Positions 46,392-57,456 of a stretch of 64,000 bases of DNA are shown piece by piece. A program made the translations under genes and the position numbers. The notes under the pieces were generated by a model. That model did not search any database. It saw only the letters and a program-made list of their open reading frames with translations, and was not told where the DNA came from. This DNA is from Takashimella koratensis (taxonomy: Eukaryota > Basidiomycota > Tremellomycetes > Trichosporonales > Tetragoniomycetaceae), in contig BCKT01000007.1 in assembly GCA_003116875.1 (NCBI GenBank), positions 670,365 through 734,364 of the forward strand, in the 5' to 3' direction. Each line of letters opens with the position of its first letter. The stretch's first letter is position 1.

Positions 46392-47074
46392 GTCGATACT
46401 ATTGAGTCATGTTTGGTGATGTCGAGCCAAGCGATCGAGCGGCGATACTCAGCTTTTCTGGGAGGATTGGATTGAGAGTTGACGGTATTCTGGCTGTCCC
46501 CATTGCACGGCTCCCACTCCCCTCACATGTCATGAAACCGATACCAGAGATCTGAAACACTATCAGCAGATGACTTTCACACACAGCCTCTCCTCCTGTA
46601 TGCCTTTGTTTGTTGAAACGGTATCCAGCACGTTTTGGGCCCCTTCACCACACCCTATCTGAGCTGCCAAGTCACACGGCCCGTGACCGAGGCGCTCATC
46701 CCTTATACGTTTCGGTGATGGTCTGAATGGTCCTTTTATCTCCATGAGACATCGACGCGACCAACGGTGGATAAAAGGAGAGAGCGTGGTGAATCCTTTA
46801 TGTCTCTCGGCTGATGACCCGTCCCGGCCAGCCGAGCAGAGCTAAAGGGGGGTTGTTTCAGCTTTGAATAGCACGACTTGGAGAAAAGAGAGCAGAATGC
46901 TTTACAGTACATCCAAATCATCAGTGATGCGTTTCGATTAGACCCGGAAAGTCTCGGATTATCTGGACATACCTTATATTGAATCTCAGAATACACAGGC
47001 GGTAAAAGGAGTACAGTCGAGTACAATACATCACGTCATCTCCATCTATAACGAAACCATGTCTTTACCTGATC
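46392..47074. other. Intergenic region between chitinase C and the Cys-module gene
   Basis: About 680 bp. I looked for connecting exons that would fuse the two flanking genes and found no Ser/Thr-rich or Cys-module coding sequence, so they are treated as separate. It should contain the promoter of gene C. Confidence 0.45.
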
Positions 47075-47974
47075 TCAAGCCGCGGCCGCCGAAGTCGTGG
47101 CGGCGCTCGTAGTTGACACCACCGACGTCGTCTTCACTCCCGTAGACAATGACGTTGTTGTTCCTCCAGACTGGGTATTCGAGCCCGAATGCAACGACAT
47201 CAGAGAGACTGGCATCCAAATTTCTTGTGTCCCCGTTCCAGTAAACATCATCGAATCCGTACCCGAACTGACGGTCAAGCTCGCGCTGCCCGAGACTGTC
47301 GCAGCGACCGTCGCAGCGGGGTTGGTAGTTGTGGTCGTGGCCGTGCTTGCCTCTGTCGTTTGTTGAGTCTGGGCTTGAGTCGTCGTCGTTCCCGCGGACG
47401 TAGAAGCCGAGGCTGACGAGGCGGGCGAGACCGAAGAGCGGGATAAAGTGGTCCCGGAGATTGAGGTAGCTGGGGAAGAGGTGACGGGACCAGTAGCAGA
47501 AACGGATTGGGAATCGCCGGATTGAGTGATCTGCCAAGGGTATGCACAGCCAATGAATGAGTCGCTCGCGCTTGGTTATTAGGGATTAGTCAGGAGTGAT
47601 GGGTATGGAAGAGGGTAGAGGTGGGCAGAAGGTTGAGAGGGGGTGGGAATCGCAGAGAGGAATCGCTCGAGGTCAACGGACTCACGAGCAGACAGTAGGG
47701 GAAGTGCAGTTTGTCGATAAAGTCCAGCGCGCGTTCATGCATACTGGAAACCTCGAGTGATCAGCTTACTAGCCCCAACCCACAAAAAGGTCTCTTACAG
47801 CCCTTTTACATTTAACTCACCAAGCAGCTGGGACCCATCACATTCCCAGGTATTCGCATTGCACTGGTCCTGCCGTTCCCAATTCTCGACAGTGCGCACG
47901 GGGCTTGCCCTTGCCTGGTGGAGAGAGAGGACGTATAACGCCGAGAGGAGTAGAGGGGTCCATTTGGTCCACAT
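47075..47974 (-). CDS. Secreted Cys-module/mucin-like protein, chitinase-cluster paralogue without GH18 domain
   Basis: Fourth member of the array. Exons from the start: 47974-47821, 47743-47686, 47564-47075 (233 residues). Signal peptide 1-24 (LLLSALYVLSLHQARAS). The Cys module CNANTWECDGSQLLVC continues W-x5-C-x5-C and CAYPWQ, matching the module and exon phases of chitinases A and B. A 165-residue Ser/Thr/Ala-rich region follows and ends in ATTSAAAA-stop. There is no GH18 domain. A stretch TQEIWMPVSLMSLHSGSN resembles SPLWMPLSQLSTWASN in gene C, so it seems derived from the same ancestor. It may be a chitin-binding or wall mucin protein, or a truncated chitinase; the tail is not hydrophobic enough for a clear GPI signal. 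The exon 3 acceptor at 47565 was chosen because it restores the conserved C-x-Y-x-W segment. Confidence 0.75.
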
Positions 47975-48478
47975 CGTGAAGCGTGGTCACGATGAGAAGA
48001 GGAATAGACTATGAAGACAATAGGTGTACAGTAGTCGAGCTGATATGGGTGACTTTGAAGTGAGGTGAAGAGCAGATATCATTCCCGTCTGTCCCCTCTG
48101 CATGGGGGTCCTCACAGCTTATCCGGTTCAAGCAGTCCAGATTGTTGGTGAATGGTAACCAAACACGATCTGTCTGATATCGCTTTTTCACATCATCCAA
48201 ACCGGTCTCCGTACTCAGCACACCTTTCTTCAAACCTCATCACACATGTCTCATCCCTACTTGCGGCCTCATATGCCGAGTGATGAAAGGAAGCCAAAGG
48301 ATCTCTCAAAGATCTGGGACATATTTTGTCCATGCCAAGAGCGTGCTATAATGGGTACCAAACATTACCTCGTCGATCTCCAAAGACTTGCTGCTCTTGT
48401 TGTGACCCTTTCACCTCGGCAATGCGTTCGCCAGTGGTTGGGGTGTACTGTGCAGCGAGATACCAATCGGACAGAAGG
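47975..48478. other. Intergenic region, 3' flank of WDR7-like gene
   Basis: About 500 bp between the start of the Cys-module gene and the stop of the WDR7-like gene. A short plus-strand frame at 48246-48482 has no support. I see no gene. Confidence 0.4.
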
Positions 48479-51400
48479 TTAGGTATCGAATGAGAGTGCA
48501 GTCTCTTTGATGGACACTTTGGCGTGTCTCTGACCCGTCCATTCGATCTGGACGTCGCTCAGTGCTGTCGTCGATTCCAGCGGAACTACCACCTCGTGAG
48601 CTATCTACCCAACAGTTGTCCATCTCTCGTACTTTCACAACAGCCCCCTCGCAGCCCCATCCCTGCCGCTTTGCACTCACCATCTTCAGTAAGGATAAAC
48701 CCGATCCGCTTAAACGGTTCCCCTTGCCCTTGTCCCTGCCTCGGTGGTCCCCCAACCGTGAACAGCCCACTAATACTACTTCCAATCTTCCACACCGTCA
48801 CGCTTCCTTCCTGAATAGAAACAGTAACGAGTCGCCGACCATCGGGAGAGAAAGTGACAGCTGAGACGGGTTTCTTGTGTGGTTCGAGAACGTAGAGACG
48901 AGAGGCAGTCTTGAGATCGTACATGATCACGGCACCTTCGTGTGTCCCCACAGCGAGTTTTTGCGTCCCCGAGTGAAAGTCGATTGTAGAGAAGCTGCGA
49001 GAATAGCGCGGGTGGTGGTGTTAGAGAAGCTCGTTAACGCTCATCCAGTTGACATTCCGCTGATAAGAGAAACAAATCAAGCCGTACTCACGCCAAGACG
49101 AGCTCGTTGAGAATCACCGTCGCCGCTTGCCAAACATCATCTCTCATCTTCCCCACGTTCGGGTCCAGACTCTTGACCACTGCCTCCGCAATCCTTGGCA
49201 AACCATTCTCCAACACTGCCGGTCTCTTTCTCGCCATGAACACACACAGTTTCATTATACTATTCCTCCCTTCTGCGGATTTCGCATCGAGGATATCCAT
49301 CGAGAGCGTGGACATGAACAGCGCCGGGTTTGAGGAGGCGACGTGTAACACTGCGAGGCGGGACTGGGCGGCGACCTGGGCGCCTGCGGTGTCTTTGTGC
49401 GTCGCGAGATGGAAGAGGCGACGGAGGAGGTCCGAAGGGTCAACGTAGGATTGCCAGGTAGCGAAGCCCTTGGAACAGATCTCGATTGCAACGGGAAGGG
49501 ATAGAGACTGCGCAGCGGTCGTATCGTGGAGATAAAGGGAGAGGGAATCGGCCACGGCTCGGAGAGCAGTGGGGTTCATACATTGGAATCGGTGGATCCC
49601 CATTCCTCCAACCATGACGAGTGCGCGCTGTGCTGAATCCGAGTGCGGCGAAGTGACAACACTTGGGAGTAGGCCTTGTTGGGAGGACACGACATTGTCA
49701 ACCTGCTCGTTGGACATTCTCGCCAGCCGAGCACGGAACAGCATCCTCGCTGCTTGCTGTACCGCTGCATCCATGTAGTGTTCCGCAAACAGCGCGAGGT
49801 CCGGCTCCGCCGCGTCAGGCAAGGACGCCGAGTAGAACGCAATGACATCCGCCGCTGCTCGCTCGTGGTCTGGCGCATCGAGGAACGGGAGTAGAAGAGA
49901 GATAATGACGAGCTGCCTGAGCCCCGTGGATTCAGGGGACGCCTGCCACGCCCGTTTGCCAAGGGCATAGGCAGGGCTCGAACCCACTGCGATGGGCAGG
50001 GTAGGTGGGTGTGCGCCGAGAGATGTACACATTGAGTCGATGGATTCGTTGAGCCCAAAGGTGAGGAAGACGGAGAGAAGACCGCGCAATGAGTAGAGGC
50101 GGAACGATGGGGTTTCCATCCATTGTGCGAATGCGCGCATATCGAGCTGTAACGCAGGTCCGGCAGAGAGAAGAACAGTAGATGACGATGACGAGGATGG
50201 GTGGTTACTGGGCCAGAGGTCAACCTCAAACCAGCCTATAGCCTGGACCATCTCCTCTGCCGCATCGAGTCCAGTCGAGCGCCTAAACTCTTGCGTTTCT
50301 ACATTCCACACCCGTGCTTTCCCGTTCGCATACGCCAGGAGCATATCGTGTCCGCCGATGAAGATACGACGGAGTGGTGCCCGCGCGGCAGGGACGAAGA
50401 ACGTCGAGTCCATTTCGGTGAGCGAGATGATTGCGACTGTGCCTTCGAGCGAAGTGCAGAGAAGAGAGTTTTGCAGCGTCCGGGCTTCGGGTTGGTCAAT
50501 CAGGGTAATGGTTTCGACAGCATCCGCAAAGAGCGTCCAAGAGCCGCAGAGCTCAAACGTGCTATGCGATGTTAGCCTCTAAGCCTGACGGTCGACGATG
50601 TTTTAGGAGATGATGAGTCAAGCTCACGCAGCTCGCCATATCCGGACAACGCCGTCCTCGTCACCGGCTGCAAGGTAGTCGCCGACAACTTTGAGCACGG
50701 TGACTGCACTTTCCAGGCGGTCGGCAGCAACCACGGCCTCAGGCTCTAGACCTCTCGCATAGTCGTCCAAATTTTGTTTATGTACCGATCCGGAAGCTAC
50801 GACGTTTTGTCAGCTATGCGTCCCATGACTTTGTGAGGCCGCAACTTACGTCGAGCGACGAACAGCTCGTCGACATTGTACGGCGTCAAAAGATCCTGAG
50901 CGCGCGGAGGAGAGATAGGTAGTCGTTCTTGACAGACCAAACTCGACAAATCGACTGTGCACAGTTGTCGATGGATCACGAACAACATGTCATCGCAAAG
51001 ACACGTTGCTTTCGCTGGCAAACTTGCCCTATGCACGAATCTAAAATGTTTTAGCTTCCTAGACGAGATTATCCATCGGGCAGCTACTCACTTGGTATCC
51101 CGAGTGTAGAGCTTAACCTCGTCCCCTGTGAACACGCCGATATCCCTCAGACCTTTCCCAAAGACGACTTGTTGTGGACAGATGTCGATTGTCCCTCGTA
51201 TACTCAAGTCTCGACCATCAAAGTGGAATGCCTACAACCTAGATCAGCACCACTCACTACTTTCACCGATGATTAACTCACATCGACGCCATCTGCAGAC
51301 AACCCAACTCCTTCTCCATCATCATGCAACACGATCCCCGTCCAATGCCCTCCTCCATCCCTTCGCACCTCTTGCCCCTCTCCAAGCCCATAACTCGTTC

Positions 51401-53023
51401 CCTCAGGCTCATCTTTACTCTTTTGCCGATCCCGCCGAACTGCGAGGAACTTTGCGAAACCTTTATCTTTATCTTTTTCCTTGTCGGCCTTGTGAGACGC
51501 GCGGATAGAGGCAAGCGAGCCGGTGCGCCGCATGTCAGGGCGTGGGAGGAGGGGGGAGGAGGCAGCGGAAGCGATACGGGGCGTCGAGCGGGGTGTGGGT
51601 GAGGGCGAGAGGGAGGTGGGGAAGGTGATAGGGTATGAAGTGAGCGAGTTGGGGGTAGCATGTAATAGGTGACTCCCTGGGGAAGTTAGTGCTGTTTACT
51701 GTGGAATACAGTGGAAAGCGAAGTGAAGGTCGTCTTACCTTCGCTATCTGAGCAAACACCAACGTCGCCCACGCCGGGGAGGTCGAGCCTCGCTACTACT
51801 TGCATATCCGGGACCGAGACCATGATGACGCGAGTAATCTCCGGGTTGAAGATGGACGGCCACGGGCGACCAGCGACGATTATCACAGCGTACTGATGGC
51901 CGTCAGCTGCTTTCCAAGTTGGGTTTGAGAAAGCATGACTCACCTCGTCTCTCGTAATCAGGTGAACGCTTGACCATTGCCAGAACCCGGCCATCTTGGT
52001 CCCATTCCGCTCAAAGTCAATCGAGTGTGTCACGCACAGCGTTTTCAGCGAGACCAAGTCGAGAAGCCTATCTATCAGCTACTATTCCCAGACCTTGACT
52101 CACCCAACGTCCCTGAGCACAACCAACGATCCAATCTCCTCTATCACCTCCATCTTCGTCACTTTTCCTCTGGGATCACTCAACAGCACCCTCACCGGCG
52201 CCTCGGCTCTCGCTGTAAACTCCTCCTCCAGAATTGGTGTCCTCCTTGCGCGCTCTATCACATTTTGGTCTTCTTGCTCCTTTGCCTCTTCTCTCGCCTC
52301 CTTGTCCATCTCGCGCTGGACGGCAACCTCGTCAATCTGATCCTTCAGGTCGTCGGGCTTATGCGACCCGAACAAGCGACCGGAGATGGTCCGCGCCGAC
52401 TCGCTGGAGACGGTTGACCGTGGTGTTGCTGACCCATCTATCTCTTCTTTCCCATGCACCTGTAAGCTCCTCCTCCCTAAGCCCGCGATACCTAGGCCCA
52501 GACCATGCCGCTCGCGGTCCGTTGAATCGGCCTCCCCGCGCTGCTCGCGCAGCTGGTCGAGCAGCTCGGCGTGGTCCGAGAAACTCGAGCGGTGCGCATC
52601 GGGTAGGGAAGGATTGGCAGTGGCCGATGAGAGGTGGGTGGCAGGTGCGACGAGACCCGCGGACGGGGGAGGGGATAGGACTCTCCGCCGAGAGGAAGAG
52701 GAGAGAATTGACGAAGCGGATGAAGCTGCACGAGGCCGGCTGTGGGACGTGTGCCGGCTGGACGGCGGGCGCCGGGATGACGGGGAGATAGGGGAGAAGG
52801 AGGGTGGATCAGGCTCATCGGGGATAGAGACGACCCATAGCGAGTTGTCCTGTCCGGCCACAGCGACGCGATGGGAGGGACCGGCGTGAGAGGTGAAGGT
52901 GGAGGCGGAAGCGGACGGGGTGGTCCAGGACCAAGCAGCGAGCCGGGCCGGGTTGACGGGCAGGCTGTTCCCGTCCCCCAGCTCGGCATTGAGCAGGAAG
53001 GGAACAACAAAGGGCTGCGCCAT
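48479..53023 (-). CDS. WDR7: WDR7/rabconnectin-3 beta-like WD-repeat protein
   Basis: Large scaffold expected to work with a DMXL/Rav1-type partner in V-ATPase assembly and endosomal acidification. Exons from the start: 53023-52104, 52067-51944, 51892-51739, 51676-51282, 51231-51092, 51040-50850, 50796-50628, 50561-49092, 48994-48681, 48600-48479 (1,332 residues). WD-type blades include RVAVAGQDNSLWVVSIPDE near the N-terminus, then GDYLAAGDEDGVVRIWRA and the FIGGHDMLLAYANGKARVWN strand. A long alpha-helical middle (exon 8) has SLRGLLSVFLTFGLNESIDS. The C-terminal WD blades QKLAVGTHEGAVIMYDLKTA and PVSAVTFSPDGRRLVTV are the most family-specific part. Disordered Ser/Arg and Lys/Asp inserts fill residues 75-260. 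The last exon needs acceptor 48601 to give the conserved ending. Confidence 0.87.
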
Positions 53024-53287
53024 GCCGCGTGTGCGAAGAGACGGTGAAGAGGTGGATGGTGGAACGGACAGAGATGATGACGGTGACTTGACTTTGACTT
53101 GACTCCCGATCTACCAACCACCCCGCGGGGTAATTCTTCCCGACCATTATACCACCCAAACCTCTACCAATCTTCAGATTCCAATGCATCCATGAGTACA
53201 AGTAACAAGGTGAAAACGAATGGAAGGAAAGGGCTAGCAAGCCAGCGTCGAGTCTACCGATGCAGGTCTGCCGCTCTGTAGGGTTCT

Positions 53288-54019
53288 CTAGTGACCAGCA
53301 AGGGCGTCGTGCTTCTCCTGCTCGGTGAACATGCGGGGCTGTCGAATGTCAGTATGGTGAAAAAGGTTGGTAGGGGCGTGGGCCGAGAGACCAGGCTTAC
53401 GGGAAGGTTGCGCTCCCTGCAAGGACGTCAGCCGGAGTTATGATTGAACAGAACGTGAAAGCTGAGCTCACCATTTTGTGCCATCGGGGAACATGGGCGC
53501 TGCAAGACTGTTAGTACTCCTGCCGATCCCAACATCTCTCGCTCTTCAACTCTTCCTCACTCAAACGACCCTATCCTCACTCACGTCGGTATGGGTCGGG
53601 GTGAGCCTCACGCGCGAGCTTGGCCTCGGCCTGTTCCAATACCAAAGCGAGCGCACGGGGGTCGGTAATGTTCCTACGCCGAGGATTAGCCAATGGTTCG
53701 TCTATTCCGCCAAGCCGCTCCTTCCTCTCTCTTTCTACCAGCCGCTTTTGAACCCAACCCACCTGTTACGCTCAAACTCGGCCCGGATCTCAATCGCCTT
53801 CTGTCGCCAGAGATCTCTCCGGATGTACCAGTTGAGCGCGTTGGTGAGGTACCGCTTGTAGAGCGACTTGACGTAGAGCCTGGCCAAGTGTCAGTAAGTG
53901 TGATTTGACAGGTCCTCGATGGGAAAGCGAGAGGGATATATGAGAAGAAGCCCCTCGCGGTGCCGGGTCGAGGCTCACCGGTGGGCTGCCGAGTATGATG
54001 GGGCCACTGGAGCGGACAT
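53288..54019 (-). CDS. NDUFB9: Complex I LYR subunit NDUFB9 (B22/NB2M type)
   Basis: Accessory subunit of mitochondrial NADH:ubiquinone oxidoreductase and a member of the LYR-motif family. Six exons from the start: 54019-53979, 53879-53763, 53673-53612, 53499-53472, 53416-53401 (16 nt), 53338-53288 (104 residues). The LYR-type helix is AAHRLYVKSLYKRYLTNALN (12-31). Helices WYIRRDLWRQKAIEIRAEFE and ITDPRALALVLEQAEAKLA follow, then the family C-terminal loop PPMFPDGTKWERNLPPRMF. There is no cleavable presequence, as usual for this subunit. Small size, six exons and the 16-nt exon are notable. Its presence implies a respiratory complex I, which fits a basidiomycete and excludes Saccharomyces-type yeasts. 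Confidence 0.9.
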
Positions 54020-54695
54020 GGCGGGTGTTGGTGAGGGGTGAGTGGGAGTGGACTGGAGATGGATGGTGAGGAAGAGACTGGACGATGAACCAATGAAGGG
54101 TCGGAGAATGGACACAAATCGTATTTCACCGCCATGTGGCACTGGCCAAGAGTCACTGGCTGGAGACACCAAGTATCGAGCAGGATGCATCGCCTGTTAG
54201 TCACTATGCATGCATTCATGCCAACATGGATACCGTCATCATCCAGCCGAGTCTAGCACAAGCTGGATGACCCGTGAGAATACCTGACCAGATTGTCGAA
54301 TGATCTACACTGCGCGGCGAGGGCGAAAATGACAACCAAGTATCATGACGGGGCTAAAGACGGTGACATGAAATTCAGCCACGCGCGTCGAGTCAAGTAA
54401 GGGGGCATGGGCGAGGCAAGACTGAGGAGGAGAAAGCAAGACAAAGTATGAAGCACGGAAACCTGGGTCTGAGTCTTGAGTTCTGAGGGTAGCGACATAT
54501 TTTGTACTGGTACGAGTTCCTTTCAGGCCAAAAATGAGCCATGCCTGACGCCGAGCAAACACATCTCGGCGCTTGGATTCGGTTCCATTTCGCCGAGACG
54601 TATCGCTGCTCGTTGATCACATGACCTGGGCGGGGAGACTGAGGGGGAGTCGGGGCCGGGTGACAGGGGGGCGGCCTGCGGGCTGGCAAACCCAA

Positions 54696-54711
54696 GGGGG
54701 GGGGGGGGGGG
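54696..54711 (+). repeat. Poly(G) tract, 16 G
   Basis: Uninterrupted run of 16 guanines about 290 bp upstream of the H3 start. It may be polymorphic or prone to assembly error, and it could form G-rich secondary structure. Confidence 0.9.
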
Positions 54712-54879
54712 ATGTGCTTTGTGCTTGTGCTTGGGATGGGAGCATTGCTCCTGCGGTGATGCGCCTTGGGTAAGGGCGGCTAGTCACGTGATATTTATCC
54801 ATGACCCGGCGTTTTGCGGTGATTCTGATCTTGTCCTTTACCAGTGGTCGACTTGTTTGGTTCCTGGGATCCAACGGGA

Positions 54880-54889
54880 TATATATAAA
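54880..54889 (+). promoter_or_regulatory. TATA box of histone H3
   Basis: TATATATAAA, 110 bp upstream of the H3 start codon. Position and strength fit a strongly regulated, S-phase type histone promoter. Confidence 0.7.
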
Positions 54890-54998
54890 CACCCACCACT
54901 CAGCCTCGTCCAACTCTTTCCTCATTCACACTTTCACCCACTCTCACCAACCCCACCACCACTCCCACCCACCCCACCCAAACCTCAACTCACTCACA

Positions 54999-55667
<669 letters not shown>

Positions 55668-55925
55668 ACGCCTAATCTTGCTCTCTTGCCTATGCATCTA
55701 CGCATGACGCGTACGCATACGAGTGACTAGGAGTTTTCTTGTAGCCAGGGGTTTCACCCCAACCTTTCTTTCATACTTTTGATTTTTTGCTTTTGCGTTT
55801 GCCTTTTTTTCGGGTCGAGCTATTTTTTTTGGCTATGCATTGAGCTCCCCGGTTATTGAAGTTGCCACGAGACATTTGGCTTTGTTCACCTCAACTTTGA
55901 CCCTCATCCATTCGACTCACCCAGC

Positions 55926-57203
55926 ATGCCCCTCGACCCGACCAAGACGGTGTTGCTCGTCTGCGACGTCCAAGAGGCTTTCCGTGAGTCTCACTGCATG
56001 CATCCCATTAGAGCCAGGTTATCCCTTCCCACGCGTAACTTTTCCTCTGACGGCGACCGACACGAGTTTCACCATCTGATCTTTCTGCTCGTTCGCTTTT
56101 TCCAACCTCGCAGGCAATGCAATCTTCGGCTTTGACGCCATGTGCAAGTCCATCAGCAAGATGGTCAAGGTTGCCAAGGTGAGCTCCACCCTTGTCTTAG
56201 TCTCTCCCTGCCCACATACGCCTTGCTACATGCTTCTCTTTATTTTCCTCTCCGCTTCATCATCCGCTAACCCTGCGTAGCTTCTCGAGGTCAGTCTGAC
56301 CCAACCTGGGGATGCAGCCGGTTGACCTTCCCTTGATCCGTCACCCATCCTTGCTTATACTCACCACTGCGCTAGATCCCCATGATCGTGACTGAGCAAG
56401 CCCCTAAGGCTCTCGGCTCAACCGTCCCCGAACTTGGAATCCAAGGAAGCCCCAACCTAGTCGGTATCTGGCCCAAGACCAAAGTGAGCTCTTGACCCGT
56501 GTCATCCGCCGTCCTACTGCATCCGTACCCTGCGTCATGAATCGTCAGCAAGGCCACGCGCTGATTCCGTGCTTGGTATGACTTAGTTCTCAATGACGAC
56601 CGATGAAGTGTTAGAGGGTCTCAAGTCTGTTGGAGTGCCGAGCAACATCGTACTCGTCGGTATCGAGGTGAGCCTTCTCTTTCTCTTACCCTTTCACTAC
56701 TCGAACCCCCACCATGAACCTAGTGGACGTCCACTCGAATCGTTACTTTCTCCTTTTCCCTTTTGACCAAAATTCACCACGCCCCGTGCATTCCCTCTCG
56801 TCTCACGGCCCTCAGTCACATATCTGCGTCCTTCAAACCGCCCTCGACTTGCACAAAACTTTTAGCGAGAGCAATATCCTCGTCCTTGCCGACGCGATAT
56901 CTTCCTGCAACCGCCAAGAAGTGCCGATCGCGCTTGATCGGATTCGAAAATTTGCGTCAGTCTCAACGACCGAGTCGGTAATCTATCAGCTCCTAGGTAA
57001 GTCTGAGTCACTTGGGGGTAGAGAGAGATTTGAGACCCTCACTGCTTGCTTGCTCACGAAGATTACGCAAACCTTCGACTGTCTCAAAATTCTGATTGTG
57101 GTGTACAGGCGACGCGAAACACCCCCAGTTTAAGGCCGTCTCCGCACTCATCAAGGAAGAGAAACCTACCACGGCGTCGACGCTGTCCACGTTGCTCAAT
57201 TAA
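55926..57203 (+). CDS. Isochorismatase-like cysteine hydrolase
   Basis: Cysteine hydrolase of the isochorismatase fold (ISOC1/ISOC2, YcaC group); the physiological substrate is unknown. Exons: 55926-55983, 56114-56178, 56281-56289 (9 nt, Leu-Leu-Glu), 56376-56483, 56587-56667, 56816-56996, 57109-57203 (198 residues). The catalytic triad is visible: Asp14 in LLVCDVQEAF, Lys80 in IWPKTKFSM, and nucleophile Cys111 in VGIESHICVLQTALDL. The 9-nt exon is required to join VKVAK to IPMIVTEQAPKALG with the right spacing, as in relatives that carry a short helix there. There is no signal peptide; it is probably cytosolic or mitochondrial. Confidence 0.92.
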
Positions 57204-57456
57204 CCTCTGCGTCTTTCATCACCCCTGCCTGTCGGACGCGAGCTGTCCGTCAACGCGAATGCGACAGAAGCTGGTCTCGGCCCCTTGGTATCAAGTACTT
57301 CGGCCCTCTCGTTCTCTTATACAGTCTCCCAATTCATAACACTTGCTTCACTGCCTTTTTGTATCACCTCACTTTATGCATTATGCGTTTTCAATGCCTT
57401 CAGACGTCGATCCACTGCGTCATCCAGATCTCGATATCCGATATCCGATATCTTCT

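Larger units (their letters stand above)
54020..54998. other. Divergent promoter region NDUFB9 / histone H3
   Basis: About 980 bp. Contains a 16-G tract at 54696-54711, a consensus TATA box for H3 at 54880-54889 and a C/A-rich leader to the H3 start. I see no gene. Confidence 0.5.

Noticed and set aside
47046..47553. Two alternative long frames over the Ser/Thr-rich exon of the Cys-module gene
   Set aside because: Only the frame entered from acceptor 47565 continues the Cys module and matches the paralogues; the others are Pro/Arg or mixed-composition shadows.
44515..47974. Cys-module gene and chitinase C as one spliced gene
   Set aside because: C has its own signal-peptide-like first exon and no Ser/Thr or Cys-module coding sequence is found in the 680-bp gap. 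Kept as an alternative in the findings only.
49569..50575. Plus-strand open frames across the WDR7-like gene
   Set aside because: Antisense shadows of exon 8; the minus-strand frame is continuous for 490 codons and matches the family.
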